DNA of 64,000 nt from Micromonospora arborensis (GTDB taxonomy: Bacteria > Actinomycetota > Actinomycetes > Mycobacteriales > Micromonosporaceae): NCBI RefSeq assembly GCF_003205615.1, contig NZ_PYBV01000023.1, positions 1 through 64,000 on the forward strand. Direction: 5' to 3'. The notes under the pieces are model-generated. The model saw only the letters and a program-made list of their open reading frames with translations, ran no database searches and was not told the origin of the DNA. This document shows positions 28,893-37,431 of this stretch, piece by piece; position 1 is the first letter of the stretch, and the number at the start of each line of letters is the position of its first letter. The position numbers and the translations under genes were made by a program.

Positions 28893-30821
28893 GTGGAAGA
28901 GACTGTGGAATACGCCCAGGCCACGGGGCTGCTCGGGAGCGTCTGGCTGCTGGTGGCGATCCCGCTGGTCAGCGCGGCCGTCCTGCTGCTGCTCGGCCGG
29001 CGCGCCGACCGCTGGGGGCACTGGTTGGGCGTCGCCGCCATCGGTGCCGCGTTCGTGCTCGGCCTCTCGTTCTTCTTCCAGCTGCGTGGCCTGGAGAACA
29101 AGTCGGTCGAGCTGAGCCTCTGGGACTTCATCGCGGTCGGTGACCTGCGCGTCGACTTCGGCCTGCTGTTCGACCCGCTGGCCGCGGTCTTCGTGCTGCT
29201 GATCACCGGGGTGGGCTTCCTGATCCACCTGTACGCGGTGGAGTACATGGCGCACGACGCGGGCCGCCGCCGGTTCTTCGCGTACTTCAACCTGTTCGTC
29301 GCGGCGATGCTGCTGCTGGTGCTCGGCAACAACTACGTGATGCTCTACTTCGGCTGGGAGGGCGTCGGTCTGGCGTCGTACCTGCTGATCTCCTTCTGGT
29401 ACGGGCGGCCGAGCGCGGCCACGGCCGGCAAGAAGGCGTTCCTGATGAACCGGGTCGGTGACACCGGCCTGGCCATCGGCATCTTCATCATGTTCGCCAC
29501 CCTGGGCACCACCCAGTACGACGAGGTGTTCAACGGCGTTGGCGCGCTGACGAGCACCACCGTGCTGGTGCTCGGCCTGTTGCTGCTGCTCGGCGCCGCC
29601 GGAAAGTCCGGTCAGTTCCCGCTGCAGGCGTGGTTGCCGGACGCGATGGAGGGTCCGACCCCGGTGTCCGCGCTCATCCACGCGGCCACCATGGTCACCG
29701 CGGGCGTGTACCTGATCGCCCGGTCCAACCCGATCTTCTCCGCCAACTCGACGCTCCAGCTCGTGGTGCTCAGCGTCGGTGCGCTCACCCTGCTGATGGG
29801 CTGCATCATCGGCGCGGCCAAGGACGACATCAAGCGGGTGCTCGCCTGGTCGACGGTGAGCCAGATCGGCTACATGTTCCTCGGCGTCGGTCTGGGCGGC
29901 GGCGCGTACGCGCTGGCGATCATCCACCTGCTGGCCCACGGGTTCTTCAAGGCCAACATGTTCCTGGGCGCCGGCTCGGTCATGCACGGCATGAACGACC
30001 AGGTGGACATCCGGCGGTTCGGTGGTCTCCGGAAGCACATGAAGATCACCTGGCTGACCTTCATGATGGGCTGGCTGGCCATCATCGGTCTTCCGCCCCT
30101 CTCCGGCTACTTCTCGAAGGAGCCGATCATCGCGAGCGCCTTCGAGCGGGAGGACTGGACCGCCTGGCTCTACGGCGGGGCGGCGCTGCTCGGCGCCGGG
30201 CTGACCGCGTTCTACATGACCCGGCTGTTCGTGCTCACGTTCCACGGTCCGAAGCGGTGGACCGAGGACATCGAGCACCCGCACGAGTCGCCGATGCTGA
30301 TGACCATCCCGCTGATCCTCCTGGCCGCCGGGTCGGTGGCGGCCGGTGGACTGATGGTCCTCAACGGCGGTGTCGCCTCCTGGTTGGCTCCGGTGCTCGG
30401 CGAGGAGGCCACCGGCGAGGCGCACGGGGTGCTCTCCCACGAGGTGATCACGATCCTGTCGCTGCTGGTCACGGTGCTCGGCGCGGGGCTCGCCTGGTTC
30501 CTGTTCCGGGCCGGTACGGCCACCGCGCAGCAGCCGGCCGGGGTGCTGGTCACCGCCGCCCGGCGCAACCTCTACGCCGACGCGGTCAACGAGGCGGTCT
30601 TCGAGAAGCCGGGCATCTTCCTCACCCGGGCGCTGGTCTACCTCGACAACCGGGGCATCGACGGGCTCGTCAACGGGCTCGCCGCCGCGGTCGGCGGTGG
30701 CTCGGGTCGGCTCCGGCGGATGCAGACCGGCTTCGTCCGCTCGTACGCCACCTCGATTTTGGCCGGTGCGCTGCTGGTGATGGCGGCGTTCCTGGCGGTG
30801 CAGGCGGGGTGGTTGGCGTGA
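28893..30821 (+). CDS. nuoL: NADH-quinone oxidoreductase subunit L (antiporter-like)
   Basis: NuoL is the distal Mrp-antiporter-like proton pump of complex I. The 642-residue product has the expected set of helices, with YFGWEGVGLASYLLI (key Glu), PLQAWLPDAMEGPTPVSALIHAATMVTAG and VLAWSTVSQIGYMFLG, and the long C-terminal lateral helix region. It starts with GTG 28893. A 22-codon frame overlaps its stop and leads to nuoM. Confidence 0.96.
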   Translation: MEETVEYAQATGLLGSVWLLVAIPLVSAAVLLLLGRRADRWGHWLGVAAIGAAFVLGLSFFFQLRGLENKSVELSLWDFIAVGDLRVDFGLLFDPLAAVFVLLITGVGFLIHLYAVEYMAHDAGRRRFFAYFNLFVAAMLLLVLGNNYVMLYFGWEGVGLASYLLISFWYGRPSAATAGKKAFLMNRVGDTGLAIGIFIMFATLGTTQYDEVFNGVGALTSTTVLVLGLLLLLGAAGKSGQFPLQAWLPDAMEGPTPVSALIHAATMVTAGVYLIARSNPIFSANSTLQLVVLSVGALTLLMGCIIGAAKDDIKRVLAWSTVSQIGYMFLGVGLGGGAYALAIIHLLAHGFFKANMFLGAGSVMHGMNDQVDIRRFGGLRKHMKITWLTFMMGWLAIIGLPPLSGYFSKEPIIASAFEREDWTAWLYGGAALLGAGLTAFYMTRLFVLTFHGPKRWTEDIEHPHESPMLMTIPLILLAAGSVAAGGLMVLNGGVASWLAPVLGEEATGEAHGVLSHEVITILSLLVTVLGAGLAWFLFRAGTATAQQPAGVLVTAARRNLYADAVNEAVFEKPGIFLTRALVYLDNRGIDGLVNGLAAAVGGGSGRLRRMQTGFVRSYATSILAGALLVMAAFLAVQAGWLA

Positions 30822-30886
30822 TCGACCTCAATACGCCCGCCCCCGCCGGCGGACCACGCATCCACGACGGAGGTAAGGCCGCATAA
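30818..30886 (+). CDS. 22-codon cistron bridging nuoL and nuoM
   Basis: GTG 30818 overlaps the nuoL stop by 4 bases, and its own TAA (30884-30886) shares one base with the nuoM ATG (TAATG). The peptide is 22 residues (MIDLNTPAPAGGPRIHDGG and three more). The nuoM ribosome-binding GGAGGT near 30869 lies within it. Ribosomes finishing nuoL could translate this frame and deliver to nuoM. I infer a coupling role; the peptide itself may be unimportant. Confidence 0.4.
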   Translation: MIDLNTPAPAGGPRIHDGGKAA

Positions 30887-32421
30887 TGTCCAACTTCCCG
30901 TTCCTCTCGGTGCTCACCGTGGCGCCACTGGTGGGCGCCCTGGTGGTGGCCTTCCTGCCGCGCAGCCGGCCGGATCTGGCCAAGCAGGTGGCGTTCGCCT
31001 GGTCGCTGCTGGTGCTGGTGCTCTCGGTGGTGATGTGGGTCAGCTTCAACGCCGGCGGTGACCGGTTCCAGTTCCGTGAGTCGTACTCGTGGATCCCGAA
31101 CTGGGGCGTCAGCTTCACCTTCGCCGCCGACGGCATCGCGCTGGTGATGCTGATGCTGATCGCGGTGCTGGTGCCGTTGGTGATCCTGGCGTCCTGGCAC
31201 GACGCGGAGTCGTCGAAGCGGTCGGTGCCCGTCTACTTCGCGCTGCTGCTGGTCCTCGAGTGCACGATGATCGGCGTCTTCGCCGCCGCCGACGTCTTCC
31301 TGTTCTACGTGTTCTTCGAGGTCATGCTGGTCCCGATGTACTTCCTCATCGGCAGCTACGGCGGCCACCAGCGGCAGTACGCGGCAGTGAAGTTCTTCCT
31401 CTACTCGCTCGTCGGCGGCCTGTTCATGCTGGCCGCGGTGATCGGGCTGTGGGTGGTCGGTGGAAAGACCTTCGACTGGCAGGCGCTGTCGCAGGTCGAC
31501 ATCAGCACCGGCACCGAGCGGTGGCTGTTCCTCGGCTTCTTCCTCGCGTTCGCCATCAAGGCACCGTTCTTCCCGTTCCACACCTGGCTGCCCGACGCCG
31601 GTGGCGCGGCCCCGGCGGGCGCGGCGGCACTGCTCGTCGGTGTGCTGGACAAGGTCGGCACGTTCGGGATCCTGCGCTACTGCCTGCCGTTGTTCCCCGA
31701 GGCGTCGAAGTGGTTCGCACCGTGGGCGCTGGCGCTGGGCGTGATCGGCATCGTCTACGCCGCGCTGCTGGCGGTCGGTCAGAACGACCTCAAGCGGCTG
31801 GTGTCGTACACCTCGATCGCGCACTTCGGCTTCATCGGGGTGGGTATCTTCGCGTTCACCACGCAGGCCGGCACCGGCGCGGTGCTCTACATGCTCAACC
31901 ACGGTCTGGCGACCGGTCTGCTGTTCCTGGTGGTCGGCATGCTGATCTCCCGGCGCGGCTCGTCGCTGATCAGCGACTTCGGTGGCGCCGGCAAGTTGGT
32001 TCCGCTGCTCGCCGGGGTGCTCTTCTTCGCCGGTCTCGCCTCGCTCGCGTTGCCGGGGACCGCGCCGTTCATCTCCGAGTTCCTGGTCCTGATCGGCACC
32101 TTCACGGTGAACAAGCCGGTGGCCGTCATCGCCACGCTCGGCATCATCCTGGCCGCCGCGTACGTGCTGTGGATGGTGCAGCGCACCACGCAGGGCACGC
32201 TCAACCCGGCGCTGACCGAGGTCGACGGCATGCGCCGGGACCTCAACCTGCGCGAGAAGGTCGTGGTCGCTCCGTTGATCGCACTGATCGTGCTGCTCGG
32301 CTTCTTCCCCAAGCCGGTCACTGACGTGATCAACCCGGCCGTCCAGGCGACCATGGACGACATCGGCAGAACCGACCCGGCCCCGTCCGTGGGCGGCACC
32401 GTCCAGGAGGCGGCAAAGTGA
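30886..32421 (+). CDS. nuoM: NADH-quinone oxidoreductase subunit M (antiporter-like)
   Basis: NuoM is the second antiporter-like proton-pumping subunit. The 511-residue product shows FYVFFEVMLVPMYFLIG (key Glu), FHTWLPDAGGAAPAGAAALL and DLKRLVSYTSIAHFGFIGVG. It has about 14 helices and normal length. It starts at ATG 30886, at the end of the mini-cistron, and its stop overlaps the nuoN GTG. Confidence 0.96.
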   Translation: MSNFPFLSVLTVAPLVGALVVAFLPRSRPDLAKQVAFAWSLLVLVLSVVMWVSFNAGGDRFQFRESYSWIPNWGVSFTFAADGIALVMLMLIAVLVPLVILASWHDAESSKRSVPVYFALLLVLECTMIGVFAAADVFLFYVFFEVMLVPMYFLIGSYGGHQRQYAAVKFFLYSLVGGLFMLAAVIGLWVVGGKTFDWQALSQVDISTGTERWLFLGFFLAFAIKAPFFPFHTWLPDAGGAAPAGAAALLVGVLDKVGTFGILRYCLPLFPEASKWFAPWALALGVIGIVYAALLAVGQNDLKRLVSYTSIAHFGFIGVGIFAFTTQAGTGAVLYMLNHGLATGLLFLVVGMLISRRGSSLISDFGGAGKLVPLLAGVLFFAGLASLALPGTAPFISEFLVLIGTFTVNKPVAVIATLGIILAAAYVLWMVQRTTQGTLNPALTEVDGMRRDLNLREKVVVAPLIALIVLLGFFPKPVTDVINPAVQATMDDIGRTDPAPSVGGTVQEAAK

Positions 32422-33971
32422 CCGAGCTGAAACTGCCGTCGATCGACTATTCGGCGCTCTCTCCGATCCTGATCATGCTGGGCACCGCCCTGCTCGGCGT
32501 GCTGGTCGAGGCCCTCGTGCCTCGGCGCTGGCGGCACGTGGTGCAGCTGACGCTGGCTCTGCTGGCGGTGCTCGCGGCGCTGACCATGGTGGTCCTCAAC
32601 GCCGACGAGCGGATGATCACCGCCGGCCAGGCCCTCGCGGTGGACGGGCCGACGCTGTTCCTCCAGGGCGCGATCCTGGTGCTGGCCGCGATGGCGCTGT
32701 TGCTGATCGGTGACCGTTCGGTCGAGCGGGGCGGGGCGTTCGTCGCCCAGGCCGCGGTGACCGCCGAGTCGGCCGACGACCGGCGGCAGGCCGAGGGGCG
32801 CAACGGCCTCACCGAGGTCTACCCGCTCACCACGTTCGCGATCGGCGGCATGCTGATCTTCGTGGCGGCGAACGACCTGCTGACCATGTTCATCGCGCTG
32901 GAGGTCTTCTCCCTGCCGCTCTACCTGCTCTGCGCGCTGGCCCGCCGCCGGCGTCTGCTGAGCCAGGAGGCGGCGATGAAGTACTTCCTGCTCGGCGCGT
33001 ACTCCTCCGCGTTCTTCCTGTTCGGCGTGGCCCTGATCTACGGCTTCACCTCCGGCATTCCGGGCCGCACGGCCGGCGTCGACTTCGCCACCATCAACGC
33101 GGCGGTGAGCGAGTCCCCGGCCAGCCAGGTGCTGCTCTTCGCCGGCATGGCGCTGCTCGCCATCGGCCTGCTCTTCAAGGCCGCGGCGGCACCGTTCCAC
33201 GTCTGGACCCCGGACGTCTACCAGGGTGCGCCGACCCCGGTCACCGGCTTCATGGCGGCCTGCACCAAGGTCGCCGCGTTCGGTGCGCTGCTGCGCGTCT
33301 TCCACGTCGCGTTCGCCGACGCCGCCTGGGACTTCACGCCGGTGCTCGGCGCGGTGGCGGTGCTGACCATGCTGGTCGGTGCGGTGCTCGCGGTCACCCA
33401 GACCGACATCAAGCGGCTGCTCGCGTACTCCTCGATCGCCAACGCCGGTTACCTGCTGGTCGGTGTGCTGGCGCCGAGCCGCGACGGGCTCTCCGGCACG
33501 ATGTTCTACCTGGTCGCGTACGGCTTCTCGGTGCTGGCCGCGTTCGCCGTGGTGACCCTGGTGCGCGACGCCGACGGCGAGGCCACCCACCTGTCCCGCT
33601 GGGCGGGGCTGGGCCGGCGGTCGCCGTTCTTCGCCGGGCTGTTCACCTTCATCCTGCTCGCCTTCGCCGGTATTCCGCTGACCAGCGGCTTCACCAGCAA
33701 GTTCGCCATCTTCGGGCCGGCGCTGGACGGTGGTCAGGCCTGGCTGGTGATCGCCGGTGTGCTGACCAGCATGGTGCTGGCGTTCCCGTACCTGCGGGTC
33801 GTGGTGATGATGTGGCTCTCCGAGCCGGGCGAGTCCACCCCGACCGTCACGGTGCCCGGTGGGCTCACCGCCGCCGCGCTGATGATCGGTGTGCTGGCCA
33901 CTCTGGTGCTGGGCGTCGCCCCGGCGCCGCTGCTCGATCTGGCTACCGGGGCTGCCGAATTCGTGCGTTGA
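32418..33971 (+). CDS. nuoN: NADH-quinone oxidoreductase subunit N (antiporter-like)
   Basis: NuoN is the third antiporter-like subunit and the last gene of the operon. The 517-residue product carries FIALEVFSLPLYLLCAL, AAAPFHVWTPDVYQGAPTPV and DIKRLLAYSSIANAGYLLVG. It starts with GTG inside the nuoM stop. A 15-bp hairpin follows 17 bases after its stop. Confidence 0.96.
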   Translation: MTELKLPSIDYSALSPILIMLGTALLGVLVEALVPRRWRHVVQLTLALLAVLAALTMVVLNADERMITAGQALAVDGPTLFLQGAILVLAAMALLLIGDRSVERGGAFVAQAAVTAESADDRRQAEGRNGLTEVYPLTTFAIGGMLIFVAANDLLTMFIALEVFSLPLYLLCALARRRRLLSQEAAMKYFLLGAYSSAFFLFGVALIYGFTSGIPGRTAGVDFATINAAVSESPASQVLLFAGMALLAIGLLFKAAAAPFHVWTPDVYQGAPTPVTGFMAACTKVAAFGALLRVFHVAFADAAWDFTPVLGAVAVLTMLVGAVLAVTQTDIKRLLAYSSIANAGYLLVGVLAPSRDGLSGTMFYLVAYGFSVLAAFAVVTLVRDADGEATHLSRWAGLGRRSPFFAGLFTFILLAFAGIPLTSGFTSKFAIFGPALDGGQAWLVIAGVLTSMVLAFPYLRVVVMMWLSEPGESTPTVTVPGGLTAAALMIGVLATLVLGVAPAPLLDLATGAAEFVR

Positions 33972-33988
33972 CCGAGGGATCGATCACT

Positions 33989-34020
33989 GGGGGTCGGCAC
34001 GTGTTCACGTGCCGGCCCCC
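33989..34020 (+). terminator. Terminator of the nuo operon
   Basis: The stem is GGGGGTCGGCACGTG against CACGTGCCGGCCCCC with one G-U pair and a 2-base gap (15 bp, 33989-34003 and 34006-34020). There is no T-tract. It cleanly separates nuoN from the prenyl synthase gene. Confidence 0.8.
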
Positions 34021-34061
34021 GGTGCGTATCCCCGGCCCGGAGCAGGTCGAACGCATGTGGC

Positions 34062-35147
34062 ATGGTTGATAGCGTGGTGAATCCGGCGGGCGAGCGTTCA
34101 GGTGCCTCCGGCTCCGGCGGTCGGCGGGGTCGGGCGAGCACGAGTCAGTTTGGCGCGGTCGGTCTCAATCTCGTCGATCCTCGCGTCGAGGCGTCCGTGC
34201 TGGATGTGCTGGACACGGTCGAGGTCGAGTTGCGGGCGAGTGTGGCCAGCGCCGACCCGTTCGTCACCGAGGCTGCCCGGCACCTTGTCGAGGCCGGCGG
34301 GAAACGCTTCCGGCCGCTGCTGGTGGCACTCGGTGCCCAGTTCGGTGATCCCAGCGGCCCGCAGGTGGTGCCGGCCGCCGTGGTGATGGAGCTCACGCAC
34401 CTCGCCACCCTCTACCACGACGACGTGATGGACGAGGCTGCCGTCCGCCGGGGCGCTCCGAGCGCGAACTCCCGGTGGACCAACTCGGTCGCCATCCTGG
34501 TCGGCGACTACCTCTTCGCCCGGGCGGCGGACATCGCCGCCGATCTGGGCCCCGAAGCGGTCCGGCTGCAGGCGCGCACCTTCGCCCGGCTGGTGCACGG
34601 CCAGATCGCCGAGACCGTGGGTCCGCGCGCCGGCGACGACCCGGTGACCCACTACCTGAACGTGATCGCGGAGAAGACCGGCTCGCTGATCGCCACGTCG
34701 GCCCGCTTCGGTGGCATGTTCGGTGGCGCCCCCGCGGAGCACGTCGAGGCCCTCGCCGGGTACGGCGAGACGATCGGCGTCGCCTTCCAACTCTCCGACG
34801 ACCTGCTGGACATCGCCTCCGAGTCGGTGGAGTCGGGCAAGACGCCCGGCACGGACCTGCGCGAGGGTGTCCCGACGCTGCCGGTGCTCTACGCCCGCGC
34901 GGCGGACGACTCCGACGCGTCCTCGACGCGTCTGCGGGAGATCCTGGCGACCGGCCCGTTGACCGACGACGCGCTGCACGCGGAGGCGTTGGGGCTGCTC
35001 CGGGAGAGCCCGGCGCTCAAGCGGGCCCGGGAAACCGTTCGCAGTTACGCCGAGGACGCCCGCGCGCGCCTGGCCCCGCTGCCGCAGGGCCCGTCCCGCC
35101 AGGCCCTCGAATCGCTCTGCGACTACATCGCCGACCGCACCAGCTGA
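34062..35147 (+). CDS. Long-chain polyprenyl diphosphate synthase
   Basis: This enzyme adds isopentenyl diphosphate units to make the all-trans prenyl chain of menaquinone. The 361-residue product has the first Asp-rich motif in LYHDDVMDEAAVRRG, the second in QLSDDLLDIASE, and GGKRFRPLLV for substrate binding. It resembles heptaprenyl/nonaprenyl (GrcC-type) synthases. The first 30 residues are a Ser/Gly/Arg-rich extension. Chain length cannot be told from sequence alone. It lies just after the nuo terminator, fitting menaquinone supply, and overlaps the convergent MFS gene by 25 bases. Confidence 0.9.
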   Translation: MVDSVVNPAGERSGASGSGGRRGRASTSQFGAVGLNLVDPRVEASVLDVLDTVEVELRASVASADPFVTEAARHLVEAGGKRFRPLLVALGAQFGDPSGPQVVPAAVVMELTHLATLYHDDVMDEAAVRRGAPSANSRWTNSVAILVGDYLFARAADIAADLGPEAVRLQARTFARLVHGQIAETVGPRAGDDPVTHYLNVIAEKTGSLIATSARFGGMFGGAPAEHVEALAGYGETIGVAFQLSDDLLDIASESVESGKTPGTDLREGVPTLPVLYARAADDSDASSTRLREILATGPLTDDALHAEALGLLRESPALKRARETVRSYAEDARARLAPLPQGPSRQALESLCDYIADRTS

Positions 35148-36352
35148 TCCACGCCCCGGCTCGCGGCGGCGGGCACGCGGCTCAACAGGCGGCTGCCGAC
35201 GAGCATGAGGGCGGCGGCGAGCAGCATCGCCACCGCCGCAGTGGTCCACATGGCGGGGTAGCCGAGGTGGGCGGCGAGTGGGCCGAGGCTCAGCGGGCCG
35301 AGGCAGCCGCCCGCGTACACCCCGGTCTGGGTGATCGAGGTGGCGGCGGCCGGTGACTGTGGATGGAGCCGGACCACGGCGAAGTTCATCAGGCCGGGCC
35401 AGGCCCAGCCCAGGCCGAAGCCGAGCACCACGCCGACCATCAGCGGCACCGAGCCGGTCAACGCGAGCAGGCCCAGGCCGGCCGCGCCGACGACCAGCAT
35501 CGCGGCGATGAGGGCGACGTGACCGCTGTCGCGGCGATCGGCCAACCAGCCGGCACCCACCCGGGCCGCCACGCAGACCGCGCTGCCCAGGGTCAGGGTG
35601 AGGCCGGCGAGGCCCGGCGACAGCCCCCGGGCCGCGGCGGAGTCCACCAGGAAGGTGCCCAGCGCGTTGGCGGCGGCCGAGGCCAGTGTCGCCGCCGCGC
35701 CGATCACCACCAGCGCCGCCGTCGCCCGGCCGGCGCGCGTGGCGCCCGCCCGCCGAGCCAGACCGGGCAACTGCCGGGGTACGGCGGGCAGCGTCGTCAA
35801 CGCGGCGACAGCGGCGGCCACGAACGCCCAGCGCCAGCCGACGGTGAGCGCGATGGTGGGCACCGCGACCCCGGCCAGCAGGGTGGAGACCGGAATGGCC
35901 GCCTGCTTGATGCCGAACGAGAGCCCCTGCCGGCGGGCCGGCACGTGCTGGGCCAGCGCGGTGTTGCTGGCCAACTGGCCGAGCGCGTTCGCCGCTGCGC
36001 TGACCGCCAGCAACCCGACCAGCACCGGGTACGACCGGGCGAGGGCGGCGACGGCCAGCATCGACCCGGCGGCCAGCACGATGCCGCAGCGGGCCACCAG
36101 GGCCGGACCGTACCGCTCGACCAGGCGGCCGGAGGGCACCGAGGCCAGCGCGCTGACCCCGAAGTAGACGGCCACGGCCAGGCCCAGGCCGGCCGGGGAG
36201 AAGCCCAGGTCCGTGCCCATCTGCACGGCGAGACCACCGAGCAGGAAGACGGGCAGTACGCAGGCCACGGTGGTGACGACTGCGCCGGCGCTCGCCTTGA
36301 TCGGCTGGCGCCGGGCGATGGTCGGCTCGGGAGTGGAAACGGTGTTGGTCAT
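35123..36352 (-). CDS. MFS transporter (CynX/NimT-like)
   Basis: The 409-residue product has 12 predicted helices. GLAVAVYFGVSALASVPSGRLVERYG matches the conserved cytoplasmic loop after helix 2, and LSFGIKQAAIPVSTLLAGVAVP lies in the middle of the first half. It resembles the cyanate/nitroimidazole-type MFS group, but the substrate is unknown. ATG 36352 is 154 bases from the divergent IclR-type gene, which probably regulates it. Its 3' end overlaps the prenyl synthase gene on the other strand. Confidence 0.82.
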   Translation of the reverse strand: MTNTVSTPEPTIARRQPIKASAGAVVTTVACVLPVFLLGGLAVQMGTDLGFSPAGLGLAVAVYFGVSALASVPSGRLVERYGPALVARCGIVLAAGSMLAVAALARSYPVLVGLLAVSAAANALGQLASNTALAQHVPARRQGLSFGIKQAAIPVSTLLAGVAVPTIALTVGWRWAFVAAAVAALTTLPAVPRQLPGLARRAGATRAGRATAALVVIGAAATLASAAANALGTFLVDSAAARGLSPGLAGLTLTLGSAVCVAARVGAGWLADRRDSGHVALIAAMLVVGAAGLGLLALTGSVPLMVGVVLGFGLGWAWPGLMNFAVVRLHPQSPAAATSITQTGVYAGGCLGPLSLGPLAAHLGYPAMWTTAAVAMLLAAALMLVGSRLLSRVPAAASRGVDQLVRSAM

Positions 36353-36406
36353 CGTCCGGCAAATTTACGCGAACCCTGCTCAGGGCACGCATCGTGACCG
36401 ACGGGG

Positions 36407-36424
36407 CACCATCTGTGGATGGTG
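36407..36424. promoter_or_regulatory. CACCATC-N4-GATGGTG dyad between divergent MFS and IclR genes
   Basis: Perfect 7-base arms at 36407-36413 and 36418-36424 surround TGTG. The position between divergent genes makes it a candidate binding site for the IclR-type regulator. Confidence 0.4.
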
Positions 36425-36443
36425 ATCTGGCATCCTCCACCCG

Positions 36444-36469
36444 AACAGGCATTTCGCAGCGGGCCTGTT
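36444..36469 (+). promoter_or_regulatory. AACAGGC/GCCTGTT hairpin with T-run in the IclR leader
   Basis: Inverted AACAGGC (36444-36450) and GCCTGTT (36463-36469) run into TTTTC. This could be a second operator or a weak intrinsic terminator 37 bases before the IclR start. Confidence 0.35.
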
Positions 36470-36506
36470 TTTCATATGGTGTAAGTCCCCGGCGGCGGAG
36501 GTGGTT

Positions 36507-37289
36507 GTGCGCGACCCCTTGGCAGAACCTTCGGACCTGATCCGCAGCGTGTCCCGAGCGCTGCGGGTGCTGGAGTCGGTCGGTCGCGCCCCGAAGGGCC
36601 TGACCGTCAAGCAGATCGCCCGGCGGTGCGAGCTGACCGTGGCCACCACCTACCACCTGGTCCGCACCCTCGCCTACGAGGGCTACGTGATCCGTCGCGA
36701 GGACGGCACGTACATCGTGGGGTTGGAGGTGGCCGACCGCTACCGGGAGCTGGTGACCGCGTTCCGGGGCCCGCCAGCGGTCGGTGAGACGCTGCGGCGG
36801 GCCGCCCTGGACACCGGCTACAGCCACTACCTTGGTCGCTTCGTCGGCGGTCAGGTGGCCCTCACGGCGGTCGCCGAAGGGCACCGCTCGCCCTACCTGG
36901 AGGACCTGGTCCCCGGCTTCGACGAGGGGGCGCACGCGACCGCCCTCGGCAAGTCACTGCTCGCCACCCTCACCGCGGACCAGCGCCACCGCTATCTGCG
37001 GGAGTACGGCATGCGCCCGTTCACCACCGCCACGCTGACGACCACCGAGACGTTCGAGGCCGACCTGGCCGCCGGCGACCGGCGCGGCATGCAGTTGGAG
37101 ATGGGGCAGTTCCGCCAGGGGGTGGCCTGCGCGGCGGTGCTCGTCTCGCCGGACAAGGACATGGAACGCCGGGTCGTGCTGGCCTGCGCGTTGCCGGCCA
37201 GCGAGATGATGACCTCCGCCCGGGTGGTGCGAGCCAAGCTGCTCACCGTGGCCCGTACCGTCGCCGACGGCATCGCCGCCGACACCTGA
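36507..37289 (+). CDS. IclR-family transcriptional regulator
   Basis: The 260-residue product has an N-terminal winged helix (about 10-75: SVSRALRVLESVGRAPKGLTVKQIARR, ATTYHLVRTLAYEGYV) and a C-terminal GAF-like effector domain with HATALGKSLLATL and the late RVVLACALPASEM. I chose GTG 36507, because the GGAGG at 36497-36501 overlaps the alternative GTG at 36501. IclR proteins often control divergent transporters, and this one faces an MFS gene. The effector is unknown. Confidence 0.85.
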   Translation: MRDPLAEPSDLIRSVSRALRVLESVGRAPKGLTVKQIARRCELTVATTYHLVRTLAYEGYVIRREDGTYIVGLEVADRYRELVTAFRGPPAVGETLRRAALDTGYSHYLGRFVGGQVALTAVAEGHRSPYLEDLVPGFDEGAHATALGKSLLATLTADQRHRYLREYGMRPFTTATLTTTETFEADLAAGDRRGMQLEMGQFRQGVACAAVLVSPDKDMERRVVLACALPASEMMTSARVVRAKLLTVARTVADGIAADT

Positions 37290-37301
37290 CCGCAGCAACG
37301 C

Positions 37302-37338
37302 CGAGAGGCCCTCTCCCGGGCTGGGAGAGGGCCTCTCG
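37302..37338 (+). terminator. 16-bp hairpin terminator after IclR gene
   Basis: Arms CGAGAGGCCCTCTCCC (37302-37317) and GGGAGAGGGCCTCTCG (37323-37338) are perfect around a 5-base loop. It is 13 bases after the stop codon and lies between convergent genes. Confidence 0.85.
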
Positions 37339-37364
37339 TGGCGGTCCAGCGCCGGACCGCCTGA

Positions 37365-37431
37365 GCAACGTCAGCGGCCTACCGGCCGTGGGGGCAACGT
37401 CAGCGGCCTACCGGCCGCGGGGGCAACGTCA
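37365..37431. repeat. 29-bp tandem repeats running into the phoX stop codon
   Basis: Copies start at 37365, 37394 and 37423 (period 29). The first two are nearly identical (GCAACGTCAGCGGCCTACCG and so on). The third is the beginning of the unit and includes the phoX stop (37431-37429 on the minus strand). The gene end seems to have been duplicated outward. Confidence 0.85.

Noticed and set aside
37365-37431. Short regular repeats as a possible CRISPR array
   Set aside because: The units are back to back with no unique spacers, and no cas genes are present. The repeats at 62579 and 63678 were rejected for the same reason.
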